From Amycolatopsis oliviviridis (lineage in GTDB: Bacteria > Actinomycetota > Actinomycetes > Mycobacteriales > Pseudonocardiaceae), in the NCBI RefSeq assembly GCF_014654365.1, contig NZ_BNAY01000008.1, forward strand, positions 124,001 through 188,000: a stretch of 64,000 nucleotides of DNA. The letters are read 5' to 3'. The notes under the pieces are model-generated. The model was given only the letters and a program-made list of their open reading frames with translations, searched no databases and had not been told where the DNA came from. A program made the translations under genes and the position numbers. Shown one piece after another: positions 54,901 through 62,203 of the stretch; the first letter of the stretch is position 1, and every line of letters begins with the position of its first letter.

Positions 54901-55508
54901 GGGGCGGGTTCGCCTACGGCCGCGACCTCGACGGCAGGCCGGCGCGCGAGGACATGGAGAACTCGTACAAGCGGATCGTGGTCGCGGCCAAGAACACCGA
55001 CACCCGTGAGCACGACATCGCCGACTCCGACGACTATTTCCAGTACCACGGCGGGATGATCGCGACGGTCCGCGCGCTGACCGGCACCGCGCCCGCGTCC
55101 TACGTCGGTGACAGCACCACGCCGGACGCGGTCCGCACCCGCACCCTCGGCGAGGAGACCGCCCGCGTCTTCCGGGCCCGGGTGGTCAATCCGCGCTGGC
55201 TCGCGGCGATGCGCAAGCACGGTTACAAGGGTGCCTTCGAGCTGGCGGCGACGGTCGACTACCTCTTCGGTTTCGACGCCACGGCCGGGGTGGTCGGCGA
55301 CTGGATGTACGAGAAGCTCACCGAGTCCTACGTGCTCGACGAGGTCAATCAGGAATTCCTGCGCCAGGCCAACCCGTGGGCGTTGCGCGGCATCATCGAG
55401 CGGCTGAACGAGGCGGCCGATCGGGGGCTGTGGGCGGAGCCCGACGCCGATCTTTTGGCTCAACTGCGCGAGGTCTACTTATCGCTGGAGGGGGACCTCG
55501 AAGCCTGA
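51927..55508 (+). CDS. cobN: Cobaltochelatase subunit CobN
   Basis: A 1193-residue protein of the CobN/magnesium-chelatase H family. It starts MILLLSTSDTDLLSARASEA, the usual CobN opening, from GTG 51927, with TGAGGA just before it; GTG 51915 would add four residues. Blocks include RRIALMLSAYPTKHSRVGNA, LPPSHHYLAAYRWLEEEFGA, VVHLGKHGSLEWLPGKTAGL, LPTGRNFYTVDPKAIPSRLA and FGSKPGAYGAGLLPLMDSGN. It binds hydrogenobyrinic acid a,c-diamide and cobalt; the ATPase partner is the ChlI/ChlD fusion at 28.2-30.2 kb. It is under a cobalamin riboswitch and is far from the other cob genes. Confidence 0.96.
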   Translation: MILLLSTSDTDLLSARASEADYRLANPARLDLSELPTLLDGAKIVVVRILGSERSWQEGLDTVRASGAHVVVLGGEQTPDAQLMKLSTVPAGTAAEAHAYLAQGGPANLTQLHRFLSDTLLLTGDGFEPPAVQPLWGVLEREPKHTEGPVIAILYYRAHHLSGNTEFVHALSDAIEAAGGRALPIHCASLRTREPEMMAELAKADALLVTVLAAGGTKPSEVGAGGDDEAWDVAEMAALNIPILQALCLTSDRETWSANDDGLSPLDAGNQMAVPEFDGRLITVPFSFKEIDDDGLPKYVPDAERASRVAKIALAHARLRHTPPRERRIALMLSAYPTKHSRVGNAVGLDTPASAIELLRRMRDQGYDLGEDPFPGVEPTGTDQPDGDALIHALIAAGGQDPEWLTEEQLSGNPIRVPADKYRAWFAELPAELREGMEEHWGPAPGELYVDNGDIVLASLQSGNVILMIQPPRGFGENPVAIYHNPDLPPSHHYLAAYRWLEEEFGAHAVVHLGKHGSLEWLPGKTAGLSDSCAPDAVLGNLPLIYPFLINDPGEGAQAKRRAHATIVDHLIPPMARAESYGDMARLEQLLDEHANIAAMDPAKLPAVRAQIWTLIQAAKLDHDLGVEERPHDAEFDDFLLHIDGWLCEVKDAQIRDGLHILGAAPEGEARINLVLAMLRAQQMWGGKQGAVPGLRSALGLKENSDAPLSEVDAIEQTARSLVEAMEARDWSPAAVAEVVAEVPEHQEVARVLTFAATEIVPRLAGTGAEIDAVLHALDGGYIPAGPSGSPLRGLINVLPTGRNFYTVDPKAIPSRLAWETGQALADSLLRRYKEDTGDWPRSVGLSVWGTSAMRTSGDDAAEVLALLGVQPVWDEASRRVTGIEAIPLAELGRPRVDVTVRISGFFRDAFPHVITLLDDAVRLVANLDEPDEQNFVRAHTRADLAAHGDERRATTRIFGSKPGAYGAGLLPLMDSGNWRDDKDLAEVYAVWGGFAYGRDLDGRPAREDMENSYKRIVVAAKNTDTREHDIADSDDYFQYHGGMIATVRALTGTAPASYVGDSTTPDAVRTRTLGEETARVFRARVVNPRWLAAMRKHGYKGAFELAATVDYLFGFDATAGVVGDWMYEKLTESYVLDEVNQEFLRQANPWALRGIIERLNEAADRGLWAEPDADLLAQLREVYLSLEGDLEA

Positions 55509-55615
55509 CATCACCCGCTGGAACCGGGGCATAGCACTCCCGGCGGTACCAGTGTCGTATGCGCAGAACTTAGCGTGACAAGGGCGGTGGGATGACAACG
55601 ATCGGGAGGACAGCG

Positions 55616-55708
55616 ATGATCAAGCGTCTGTTGAAGGTCGTGCTTCGCCACGGTTGCTGCTCGGCGTGCACCGGTCAGGGCTGCGGCTGCTGCGACGCCT
55701 GCAAGTAG
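55616..55708 (+). CDS. 30-residue Cys-rich peptide of unknown function
   Basis: A very short gene with ATG 55616 behind a strong ribosome site (GGGAGGA, 55604-55610) and TAG 55706-55708. The N-terminal 12 residues are basic and amphipathic (MIKRLLKVVLRH). The rest has seven Cys at positions 14, 15, 18, 23, 25, 26 and 29, spaced CC-x2-C and C-x-CC-x2-C. This suggests metal binding, possibly [4Fe-4S], zinc or cobalt, or disulfides. It lies 107 nt after cobN and convergent with the RibD-like gene, and a -10-like TAGCGT lies at 55571-55576. It could be a metal chaperone or a regulator of cobalt. I do not know the family. Confidence 0.7.
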   Translation: MIKRLLKVVLRHGCCSACTGQGCGCCDACK

Positions 55709-55709
55709 T

Positions 55710-56798
55710 TCACAGGTGGACACCCGCGATGTGGGTGTTCGCGCGGCGGACGTCGGCGGCGAGGGCAGGCACCTCGATCACCCGGCGTCCGGCCGCCTCC
55801 AGTGTCTCGGCGCCGACGCAGTCGACGAACACCGACGGCTCGCGCCAGGCGAACACGACGCGCGGGATGCCGGCGTCGAGGATGAGCTGGGTGCAGCTTC
55901 GCGGATGTGACGTCCGCGAGCTGCACGGCTCCAGCGACGTGTACATCGTCGCCTCCGCCAGTCTCGGGTCCCCGGGTTCGAGTTTGGCGAGCGCGGCTTC
56001 TTCGGCGTGGTTGGCGGGATCCCCGTCGCCCGAGTAGCCGGTGGAGATCACTTCGCCGCCGGCGTCGGTGATGACCGCGCCGACGCGGAAAGTCCGCGGC
56101 GGACAGTTCTCGGCGAGGGCGATGGCCTCACGTAGCCGCAGGATGTCCACTTCGGACGGTTCCGGCGTGGCGTGGTACTCCAGCACGGCGATGTCGCCCA
56201 GCCGCGTGCTGCCGACGAGCGTGAGGCCGCGCGGGAACGCGCCGGGCCCGGTGAACCGGGGGGCTCGCGGGTCACCGACGAAGAACGGCGCGACGGCCAG
56301 GTGGAGTTCGTCGACGAGCCCCTCGGTGAGAAACTGCGTGTGGATCGCGCCGCCGCCTTCGACCATCAGCCGCCGCACGCCCCGCGCGTGGAGGTCGGCC
56401 AGCATTCCGCGCAGGTCCACCAGGTCGACGACCGTCGCCTTCACCCCGGTGACGACGCCGGGCGGCGCGTAGACCAGCTTCTCCGCGTCCCCGACGGTGA
56501 AGAACTGCGCCGCCGGATCGAGCGACCCGCCGCGGGTGAGCGTGACCTTGACCGGTTGTTCCGGGCGGCCGGCCGCGACCCGTCCGGCGACCAGCTCCGG
56601 CGAGCGGACCAGCAGGCGCGGGTCGTCCGCGCGGACCGTGTTCGCGCCGACGAGGATCGCGTCGGACGCGGCGCGCAGCCCGTCCACCCTGGCCCAGTCG
56701 TCCTCGTTGGACAGCACCAGGCGGGTGTCGGTCGCGTCGTCGAGGTATCCGTCCAGCGAAACCGCGGCGGACAGCAGGACGTGGGGTCGTTCGGTCAC
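55710..56798 (-). CDS. RibD-like bifunctional protein with reductase and deaminase domains in reversed order
   Basis: A 362-residue protein. Residues 1-225 form a RibD C-terminal/dihydrofolate-reductase-like reductase: LLSAAVSLDGYLDDATDTRL, AILVGANTVRADDPRLLVR, RRLMVEGGGAIHTQFLTEGL and ELHLAVAPFFVG. Residues 226-362 form the cytidine-deaminase-like domain with AIALAENCPPRTFRVGAVIT, zinc motif NHAEEAAL and LEPCSSRTSHPRSCTQLI. Canonical RibD has the deaminase first. Both active sites look complete. It should act on riboflavin-pathway pyrimidines or a related secondary-metabolite pyrimidine, with NADPH. No other rib gene is adjacent. Its end is 1 nt from the Cys-rich peptide gene. Confidence 0.9.
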   Translation of the reverse strand: MTERPHVLLSAAVSLDGYLDDATDTRLVLSNEDDWARVDGLRAASDAILVGANTVRADDPRLLVRSPELVAGRVAAGRPEQPVKVTLTRGGSLDPAAQFFTVGDAEKLVYAPPGVVTGVKATVVDLVDLRGMLADLHARGVRRLMVEGGGAIHTQFLTEGLVDELHLAVAPFFVGDPRAPRFTGPGAFPRGLTLVGSTRLGDIAVLEYHATPEPSEVDILRLREAIALAENCPPRTFRVGAVITDAGGEVISTGYSGDGDPANHAEEAALAKLEPGDPRLAEATMYTSLEPCSSRTSHPRSCTQLILDAGIPRVVFAWREPSVFVDCVGAETLEAAGRRVIEVPALAADVRRANTHIAGVHL

Positions 56799-56862
56799 GC
56801 CCGCCAGTATGCCCCCGCGAAAACCGGTCGCCGGGCGGCCACCCGCGGGCTACCCTGACCCG

Positions 56863-56874
56863 GTGATCTTCTGA
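56863..56874 (+). CDS. Three-codon upstream ORF (GTG-ATC-TTC-TGA), candidate attenuator
   Basis: GTG ATC TTC TGA encodes Met-Ile-Phe. A -10-like TACCCT (56851-56856) ends 6 nt before the GTG, so transcription could start on the GTG itself and the uORF would be leaderless. It lies 43 nt before the ABC-F start. CCTGCG (56880-56885) and CGCAGG (56905-56910) between them can pair. The layout resembles ribosome-stalling leaders of antibiotic-induced ABC-F genes, but it is unproven. Confidence 0.4.
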   Translation: MIF

Positions 56875-56917
56875 GACGAACCTGCGCCCTCATCCCACCT
56901 CCTTCGCAGGGAGTCTC

Positions 56918-58489
56918 ATGTCTTCTTCCTTGACGCTTTCCGACGTCACCTTCACCTGGCCCGACGGCGTCCCGGTGTTCGAGCGTCTTTCGCTCACCAT
57001 CGGGGCAGGCCGCACCGGCCTGGTCGGCACCAACGGGTCAGGCAAGTCCACGCTGCTCAGGCTGCTCGCAGGACGGCTGGAAGCCACCACGGGCTCGGTG
57101 ACCGCGCCCGGCGAACTCGGCTATCTGCCCCAGAACCTCGTCCTCGACACCGAACGCCGGGTCGACGACGTCCTGGGCGTCACCGCGGTCCGCGCGGCCA
57201 TCAGGGCCGTCGAGAGCGGCACCGCCACCGAGGAGCACTTCAGCACCATCGGCGACAACTGGGACGTCGAGGAACGCACCCGCGCGATCCTCGACAGGCT
57301 CGGCCTGGGCGCCGTCCGGCTCGGCCGGCGGGCGGGCGAACTCTCCGGTGGTGAACTCACGCTGCTCGGGCTGGCCGCCCTGCTCCTGCGGCGTCCCGCC
57401 GCGCTGCTGCTCGACGAACCGACGAACAACCTCGACCTGCGGGCGCGCGAACTCGTGCACCGCGAGGTGGCGGCCTGGAGCGGGATCCTCGTGGTCGTGT
57501 CGCACGATCGCGAGCTGCTCCAGCTGGTCGACCGGATCGCCGAGGTCCGTGACCACGAGGTCACCTTGTACGGCGGCGATCTCGCGGACTACGAGCACGC
57601 CGTCGAGGTCGCCCAGGAGGCCGCGCGGCGGCATCTGCGTGCAGCGGAATCCGACGTCAAGCGCCAGAAACGGGAACTGATCGAAGCCGGGATCAAACTC
57701 GCCCGGCGGGCCCGGTACGGCCAGAAGATGTGGGACCAGAAACGCGAACCCAAGGTGCGGATGCGCAAACGTCAGGAGGACGCGCAGATCGCCGCGGGCA
57801 AGCACCGGAACCTGCACGCCGACAGGCTGGAGGACGCCGTCGAAGCGCTGAAGGCGGCCGAGGACCTGGTGCGCGAGGACGCCGAGATCCGCGTCGAACT
57901 CCCGGAAACCACGGTCCCGCGCGGAACGGACGTGCTCCGGATCGACGCCGTGCCCCGGTTCGGCCCGCCGGTGAACCTGCACGTCATGGGCCCCGAACGG
58001 ATCGCGCTCGTCGGCCCGAACGGGTCGGGGAAGACCACCCTGCTGCGGACGATCACCGGCGAACTCCCGCCGGAGTCGGGCGAAGCGGAGCTGTTCGTCC
58101 CCGCCAGGCTGCTCCCCCAGCGGCTCGACATCCTCGACGACGCGATGTCCATTGTGGACAACGTGCGCTCGGTCGCGCCGTCGCTCACCGACAACGAGAT
58201 CCGCGCGCGGCTGGCGCGGTTCCTGTTCCGGGGGACGACGGCCGACCGCGAGGTGGCGTCGTTGTCTGGCGGGGAACGGTTCCGGGCGGCGCTGGCGACG
58301 CTGCTGCTGACCGAGCCCACACCACGGCTGCTGCTGCTCGACGAGCCGACGAACAATCTCGACCTCGCGAGCGTCCGCCGGCTCACCGAGGCGTTGTCGG
58401 CCTATCGGGGCGCGCTGATCGTGGCGAGCCACGACCGGCCGTTCCTCGCCGACATCGGCATCACCAGGTGGCTACCCCTCGGCATTTAG
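56918..58489 (+). CDS. ABC-F family ATPase (ribosome-associated)
   Basis: A 523-residue protein with two ATPase domains and no membrane part. The first has GTNGSGKST and LSGGELTLLGLAALLL with LLLDEPTNNLDL. A linker of about 80 residues (about 235-320) is rich in Arg and Lys (RRHLRAAESDVKRQKRELIE, EPKVRMRKRQED) and is the P-site tRNA-interacting region. The second has GPNGSGKTT and LSGGERFRAALATLLL with LLLLDEPTNNLDLAS. ABC-F proteins work on the ribosome, either rescuing it from antibiotics or regulating translation. Start ATG 56918 follows CAGGGAG (56907-56913). The stop TAG is inside a repeat element. Confidence 0.94.
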   Translation: MSSSLTLSDVTFTWPDGVPVFERLSLTIGAGRTGLVGTNGSGKSTLLRLLAGRLEATTGSVTAPGELGYLPQNLVLDTERRVDDVLGVTAVRAAIRAVESGTATEEHFSTIGDNWDVEERTRAILDRLGLGAVRLGRRAGELSGGELTLLGLAALLLRRPAALLLDEPTNNLDLRARELVHREVAAWSGILVVVSHDRELLQLVDRIAEVRDHEVTLYGGDLADYEHAVEVAQEAARRHLRAAESDVKRQKRELIEAGIKLARRARYGQKMWDQKREPKVRMRKRQEDAQIAAGKHRNLHADRLEDAVEALKAAEDLVREDAEIRVELPETTVPRGTDVLRIDAVPRFGPPVNLHVMGPERIALVGPNGSGKTTLLRTITGELPPESGEAELFVPARLLPQRLDILDDAMSIVDNVRSVAPSLTDNEIRARLARFLFRGTTADREVASLSGGERFRAALATLLLTEPTPRLLLLDEPTNNLDLASVRRLTEALSAYRGALIVASHDRPFLADIGITRWLPLGI

Positions 58490-58536
58490 TCCTCTGGATG
58501 CGGTACTTGCGCACGCAACTACCGCATCCAGAGGAC
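58489..58536. repeat. GTCCTCT-family inverted repeat after the ABC-F gene
   Basis: GTCCTCTGGATGCGGTA (58489-58505) and its exact complement (58520-58536) form 17-bp arms with a 14-nt loop; the outer ATTTA/GAATT parts pair imperfectly. The ABC-F stop TAG (58487-58489) touches the left arm. It lies between ABC-F and convergent paaE. Confidence 0.8.
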
Positions 58537-58549
58537 GAATTGCGGGTGG

Positions 58550-59635
58550 TCAGGCGTCGAAATCCACCGTCACGGCGTCGGACACCGGCACCGACTGGCA
58601 GGTGAGCACGAACCCGGCGTCGACCTCGGCCTTCTCCAGGGCGAAGTTGCGCCGCATGTCCACCTGGCCGTCGCAGATCTTCGCCCGGCAGGTCCCGCAC
58701 ACCCCGCCCTTGCAGGCGAAGGGCAGGTCCGGGCGGTACTTCTGCGCGCCGTCGAGCAGCGAAGAGCCGCGCGGCAGCGTCATCGTCGTCGACCGGCCGT
58801 CGAGGACCAGCGTGACCTCGCTGGACGAACCCACGACGGCCGGGTCGACGTGCCGCACCGGTTCCGGCGGAGTGTCCACATAGAACAGTTCCTGATGCAC
58901 GCGTTCGTCGGCGACGTCCAGCGAGCGCAGCAGATCCTGCGCGCCGGTCACCATCTCGAACGGCCCGCACAGCCACCAGTGCGCGACGTCCTCGACCGGG
59001 ATGAGCACGGTGCACAGGCGCCGCAGTTTCTCGACGTCGAGCCGTCCGGTGAACAGTTCGGCCTCGCGTGGCTCTCGGGAGAGCACGTGGACGAGTTCGA
59101 GCCGCGCGGGGTAGCGGTCCTTGAGGTCCGCGAGGTCGTCGGCGAACATGACGGTGTCCGTGCGCCGATTGCCATAGAGCACGGTCACCGTCGCGTCCGA
59201 GTCGCTGAGCAGCGAGGACGCGATCGACAGCACCGGCGTGATTCCGGAGCCGGCCGCGATCAGCACGTGGTGCCCGGCGGCTTCGAGATCGGGGCTGAAG
59301 CTGCCGGTGGGCGGCGCGACCTCGATCTCGTCGCCGGGTTTCACCTCGCGCACGAGCCAGGACGAGAACAGCCCGCCCGGCACCTCGCGGACGCCGACCC
59401 GCGGCGCCGCACCGGCGGGCGCGCAGATCGAGTACGACCGGCGCTCGTCGCGGCCGTCGACCTCGCGGCGCAGGGTCAGCGACTGGCCTGCCTTGAAGCG
59501 GAAGGTCTCCGCGAGGTCTTCGGGCACGTCGAACGTGACCGCGACGGCGTCGTCGCACAGCCGCTGGACGTCCGCCACTTTCAGGGAGTGGAATCCCGTG
59601 CGGCGCGGCGCGGTTGCAAGAGATGTTGCGGTCAC
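58550..59635 (-). CDS. paaE: Phenylacetyl-CoA epoxidase reductase subunit PaaE
   Basis: A 361-residue reductase from GTG 59635. The FAD domain has RRSYSICAP; the NAD(P) domain has LIAAGSGITPVLSIASSLL and VTVLYGNRRTDTVMFADDL; the C-terminal plant-type [2Fe-2S] domain has FACKGGVCGTCRAKICDGQV and a last Cys in VLTCQSVP. It supplies NADPH electrons to the PaaABC(D) oxygenase, which makes the 1,2-epoxide of phenylacetyl-CoA. It is the last gene of paaZABCDE. The paaD stop lies 1 nt before its start. Confidence 0.95.
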   Translation of the reverse strand: MTATSLATAPRRTGFHSLKVADVQRLCDDAVAVTFDVPEDLAETFRFKAGQSLTLRREVDGRDERRSYSICAPAGAAPRVGVREVPGGLFSSWLVREVKPGDEIEVAPPTGSFSPDLEAAGHHVLIAAGSGITPVLSIASSLLSDSDATVTVLYGNRRTDTVMFADDLADLKDRYPARLELVHVLSREPREAELFTGRLDVEKLRRLCTVLIPVEDVAHWWLCGPFEMVTGAQDLLRSLDVADERVHQELFYVDTPPEPVRHVDPAVVGSSSEVTLVLDGRSTTMTLPRGSSLLDGAQKYRPDLPFACKGGVCGTCRAKICDGQVDMRRNFALEKAEVDAGFVLTCQSVPVSDAVTVDFDA

Positions 59636-59636
59636 G

Positions 59637-60125
59637 CTAGATCTCCTTGACGTGTTCGAACGGTTCGAGGCAGAACCGGCAGCGGCGCAAGGCTTTGCAC
59701 GCCGTCGCACTGAACCGGGACTGCTCCTCGGTGTCCGCGGAGCCGCAACGCGGGCAGCGGACCGAAGACACCGCCGGGCTCAGCGTGAGCGGGATCGGGC
59801 CGGTCCGCCGCGGCGCGGCCCCCGGCGGCGCGATCCCGGCCTCGGCCAGTTTCCGTTTGCCGTCCTCGGTGATCCAGTCGGTGGACCACGCGGGCTGAAG
59901 CACCGTGCGGACCTCGACGTCGCCGTAACCCGCGCCGGTGAGCGCGTGCACGAGGTCGTCGCGCATGGTGTCCATCGCCGGGCAGCCGGTGTAGGTCGGC
60001 GTGATCGCCACGACCACTCGACCGTCCTCTTCGGACACCTCACGCAGCACGCCGAGGTCGGCGAGGGTGAGCATCGGCAGTTCCGGGTCGGTGACCGTGG
60101 CCGCCACGGCGTACGCGGTCACCAT
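59637..60125 (-). CDS. paaD: Phenylacetyl-CoA epoxidase subunit PaaD
   Basis: A 162-residue protein of the PaaD/MIP18 (DUF59) type: VTDPELPMLTLADLGVLREV, ITPTYTGCPAMDTMRDDLV and a C-terminal zinc-ribbon-like tail with VRCPRCGSADTEEQ and CKALRRCRFCLEPFE. PaaD probably helps Fe or Fe-S loading of the oxygenase or reductase rather than catalysis. ATG 60125 overlaps paaC by 7 nt. Confidence 0.94.
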   Translation of the reverse strand: MVTAYAVAATVTDPELPMLTLADLGVLREVSEEDGRVVVAITPTYTGCPAMDTMRDDLVHALTGAGYGDVEVRTVLQPAWSTDWITEDGKRKLAEAGIAPPGAAPRRTGPIPLTLSPAVSSVRCPRCGSADTEEQSRFSATACKALRRCRFCLEPFEHVKEI

Positions 60126-60976
60126 GTCGCGTCCGGGTGTTCCCTGGCGACACTTTGCAGGGTCGCCAGCAGGAAGCCCATCCGCTCGGTGTGCACGCCG
60201 TCGCGCCCCATTCGGCCGGAGACCCCAGCAAGCGCGCCGACCTCAGGCCGTGTCAAGTGAGCGACGGCCAGAACCTGGTCGAGGATCGCGTCGAACTCCG
60301 GGCGCAGCGACGGCGAATCGACGAACTCGGCCTCGTGCGCGACGAAGAGCTCGCCCACGTAAGGCCAGACAGCGTCGAGCCCCTCCTGCATGCGCTCGTG
60401 GGACAACTCGGTGCCGTCGCCGAGCCGGACGGCCCACTGCGCGGCGTAGTCGCGGTGGTAGGCGACTTCCTTGACGCCCTTGTCCGCGATCGCCGCCAGT
60501 ACCGGGTCCACAGAGGACTGAAGCCGCTGCAAGAGCGCCAGCCGCCAGATCGAGAACACCAGCAGCCGCGCGATCAGGTGCCCGAAGTGCCCGCCTTCGA
60601 GCTCGGCGAGCCGGACGTTGCGGTACTCCTGCTCGCTCCGGAAGAAGGCGTAGGAATCCTCGGTGCGCTCACTGCCGTCCGCTTTGCCCGCACGGGCCAG
60701 CAACAGCCGCGCCTGCCCGAGCAGGTCGAGCGCGATGTTGGCGATCGCGACCTCGTCCTCGAGTTCGGGCGCGTTCGTGCACCACTCCTGCAGCCGGTGC
60801 GAGAAGATCAGCGCGTCGTCGCCGAGCATCAGGCAGTAGGCCGCCAGCCGAGCACCGTCCACACCGGACGGAACTCCTGTGTCCACACCGGACAGCGGAT
60901 CCTCGAACCCGGTGCCGAAGGCCCAGCGGGAGTCGTTCTCCTCGGTGATCGCCTCGTAGGCGTTGTCGAAGCTCAT
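60119..60976 (-). CDS. paaC: Phenylacetyl-CoA epoxidase subunit PaaC
   Basis: A 285-residue helical protein of the ferritin-like PaaC class: YCLMLGDDALIFSHRLQEWC, LEDEVAIANIALDLLGQARL, DSYAFFRSEQEYRNVRLAEL and HRDYAAQWAVRLGDGTELSH. PaaC is the structural partner of PaaA and helps to hold the substrate complex; it lacks some of the di-iron ligands. The first 50 residues are longer than in E. coli PaaC. The start ATG 60976 follows the paaB stop, 4 nt overlapping region excluded, so the genes are tightly packed. Confidence 0.94.
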   Translation of the reverse strand: MSFDNAYEAITEENDSRWAFGTGFEDPLSGVDTGVPSGVDGARLAAYCLMLGDDALIFSHRLQEWCTNAPELEDEVAIANIALDLLGQARLLLARAGKADGSERTEDSYAFFRSEQEYRNVRLAELEGGHFGHLIARLLVFSIWRLALLQRLQSSVDPVLAAIADKGVKEVAYHRDYAAQWAVRLGDGTELSHERMQEGLDAVWPYVGELFVAHEAEFVDSPSLRPEFDAILDQVLAVAHLTRPEVGALAGVSGRMGRDGVHTERMGFLLATLQSVAREHPDATW

Positions 60977-60977
60977 G

Positions 60978-61262
60978 TCAGATGTGGGGAACGTTGTCGG
61001 GGATGTCGTAGAACGTCGGGTGCCGGTACACCTTGTCGCCGCTGGGCGCGAAGAACGGGTCCTTCTCGTCCGGCGAGGACGCCGTGATGTCCGAAGCCCG
61101 CACGACCCAGATCGACACGCCTTCGTTGCGGCGGGTGTACAGATCCCGCGCGTGGTGCAGCGCCATGTCGTCGTCCGCCGCGTGCAGCGAACCCACGTGC
61201 ACGTGGTTCAGCCCGCGCTTGCCCCGGACGAACACCTCGTACAACGGCCAGTCGTGTTTCAT
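60978..61262 (-). CDS. paaB: Phenylacetyl-CoA epoxidase subunit PaaB
   Basis: A 94-residue protein with the PaaB pattern WPLYEVFVRGKRGLNHVHVG, SLHAADDDMALHHARDLYTR and EGVSIWVVRASDITASSP, ending with FYDIPDNVPHI. PaaB bridges PaaAC units in the hexameric complex. ATG 61262 overlaps the paaA stop by 4 nt. The frame is open further upstream, but that part lies inside paaA. Confidence 0.95.
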   Translation of the reverse strand: MKHDWPLYEVFVRGKRGLNHVHVGSLHAADDDMALHHARDLYTRRNEGVSIWVVRASDITASSPDEKDPFFAPSGDKVYRHPTFYDIPDNVPHI

Positions 61263-62203
61263 GCCGAGGCACCCTTCTTCGCGGCGTGGGCGGCCGCGGC
61301 TTCCCGCACCCACGCGCCGTCTTCCTGTGCCCGCCGCCGGTGCGCGACGCGCTGGGCGTTGCAGGGGCCGTTGCCCTTCAACACGTTCTTGAACTCGTCC
61401 CAGTCGACGGCGCCGAAGTCGTAGTGCCCGCGTTCGGCGTTCCACTTCAGGTCCGGGTCCGGGAAGGTGACGCCCAGCGCCTCCGCCTGCGGGATGGACA
61501 TGTCGACAAAGCGTTGCCGCAGCTCGTCGTTCGTGTGACGTTTGACCTTCCACGCCATCGACTGCGCGGTGTTCGGCGAATCCGCGTCCGGCGGGCCGAA
61601 CATCATCAGCGACGGCCACCACCAGCGGTTCACCGCCTCCTGCACCATTTCGCGCTGCTGCGGGGTGCCGCGCATCATGGTCATCAGCAGTTCGAAACCC
61701 TGCCGCTGATGGAAGGACTCTTCCTTGCAGATGCGGATCATCGCGCGGGCATACGGCCCGTACGAGCTGCGGCACAACGGGACCTGGTTGCAGATCGCGG
61801 CGCCGTCGACCAGCCAGCCGACCACGCCGACGTCGGCGAAGGTCAGCGTCGGGTAGTTGAAGATCGACGAGTACTTCTGCTTGCCGTTGATCAGCTTGTC
61901 GGTCAGATCCGCGCGGTCGGCACCGAGGGTGGCCGCCGCCGAGTACAGGTACAGCCCGTGCCCGGCCTCGTCCTGCACCTTGGCGAGCAGGATCGCCTTG
62001 CGCCGCAAGGAAGGCGCGCGGGTGATCCAGTTGCCCTCGGGCTGCATGCCGATGATCTCCGAATGCGCGTGCTGCGCGATCTGGCGGATCATCGTCTTGC
62101 GGTAGCCCTCGGGCACCCAGTCGCGGGGCTCGATGCGCTGGTCGCGCTCGATGGTCGCCTCGAAGTGCTTTTCGAGGTCTTCCTCAGGAAGGGTGGCCGT
62201 CAT
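61259..62203 (-). CDS. paaA: Phenylacetyl-CoA epoxidase catalytic subunit PaaA
   Basis: A 314-residue di-iron oxygenase subunit. Iron ligands are expected in AKVQDEAGHGLYLYSAAA (E..H) and ICKEESFHQRQGFELL (E..H), both present, with further Glu in the N-terminal helix (HAHSEIIGM). WWWPSLMMFGPPDADSP and LRQRFVDMSIPQAEALGVTF are typical of PaaA. With PaaB, C and E it makes the ring 1,2-epoxide. ATG 62203 overlaps paaZ by 4 nt. Confidence 0.96.
   Translation of the reverse strand: MTATLPEEDLEKHFEATIERDQRIEPRDWVPEGYRKTMIRQIAQHAHSEIIGMQPEGNWITRAPSLRRKAILLAKVQDEAGHGLYLYSAAATLGADRADLTDKLINGKQKYSSIFNYPTLTFADVGVVGWLVDGAAICNQVPLCRSSYGPYARAMIRICKEESFHQRQGFELLMTMMRGTPQQREMVQEAVNRWWWPSLMMFGPPDADSPNTAQSMAWKVKRHTNDELRQRFVDMSIPQAEALGVTFPDPDLKWNAERGHYDFGAVDWDEFKNVLKGNGPCNAQRVAHRRRAQEDGAWVREAAAAHAAKKGASA

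Noticed and set aside
55511..55723. 70-codon minus-strand frame over the Cys-rich peptide
   Set aside because: It has no convincing start and overlaps the RibD gene end; the plus-strand peptide has a strong ribosome site.
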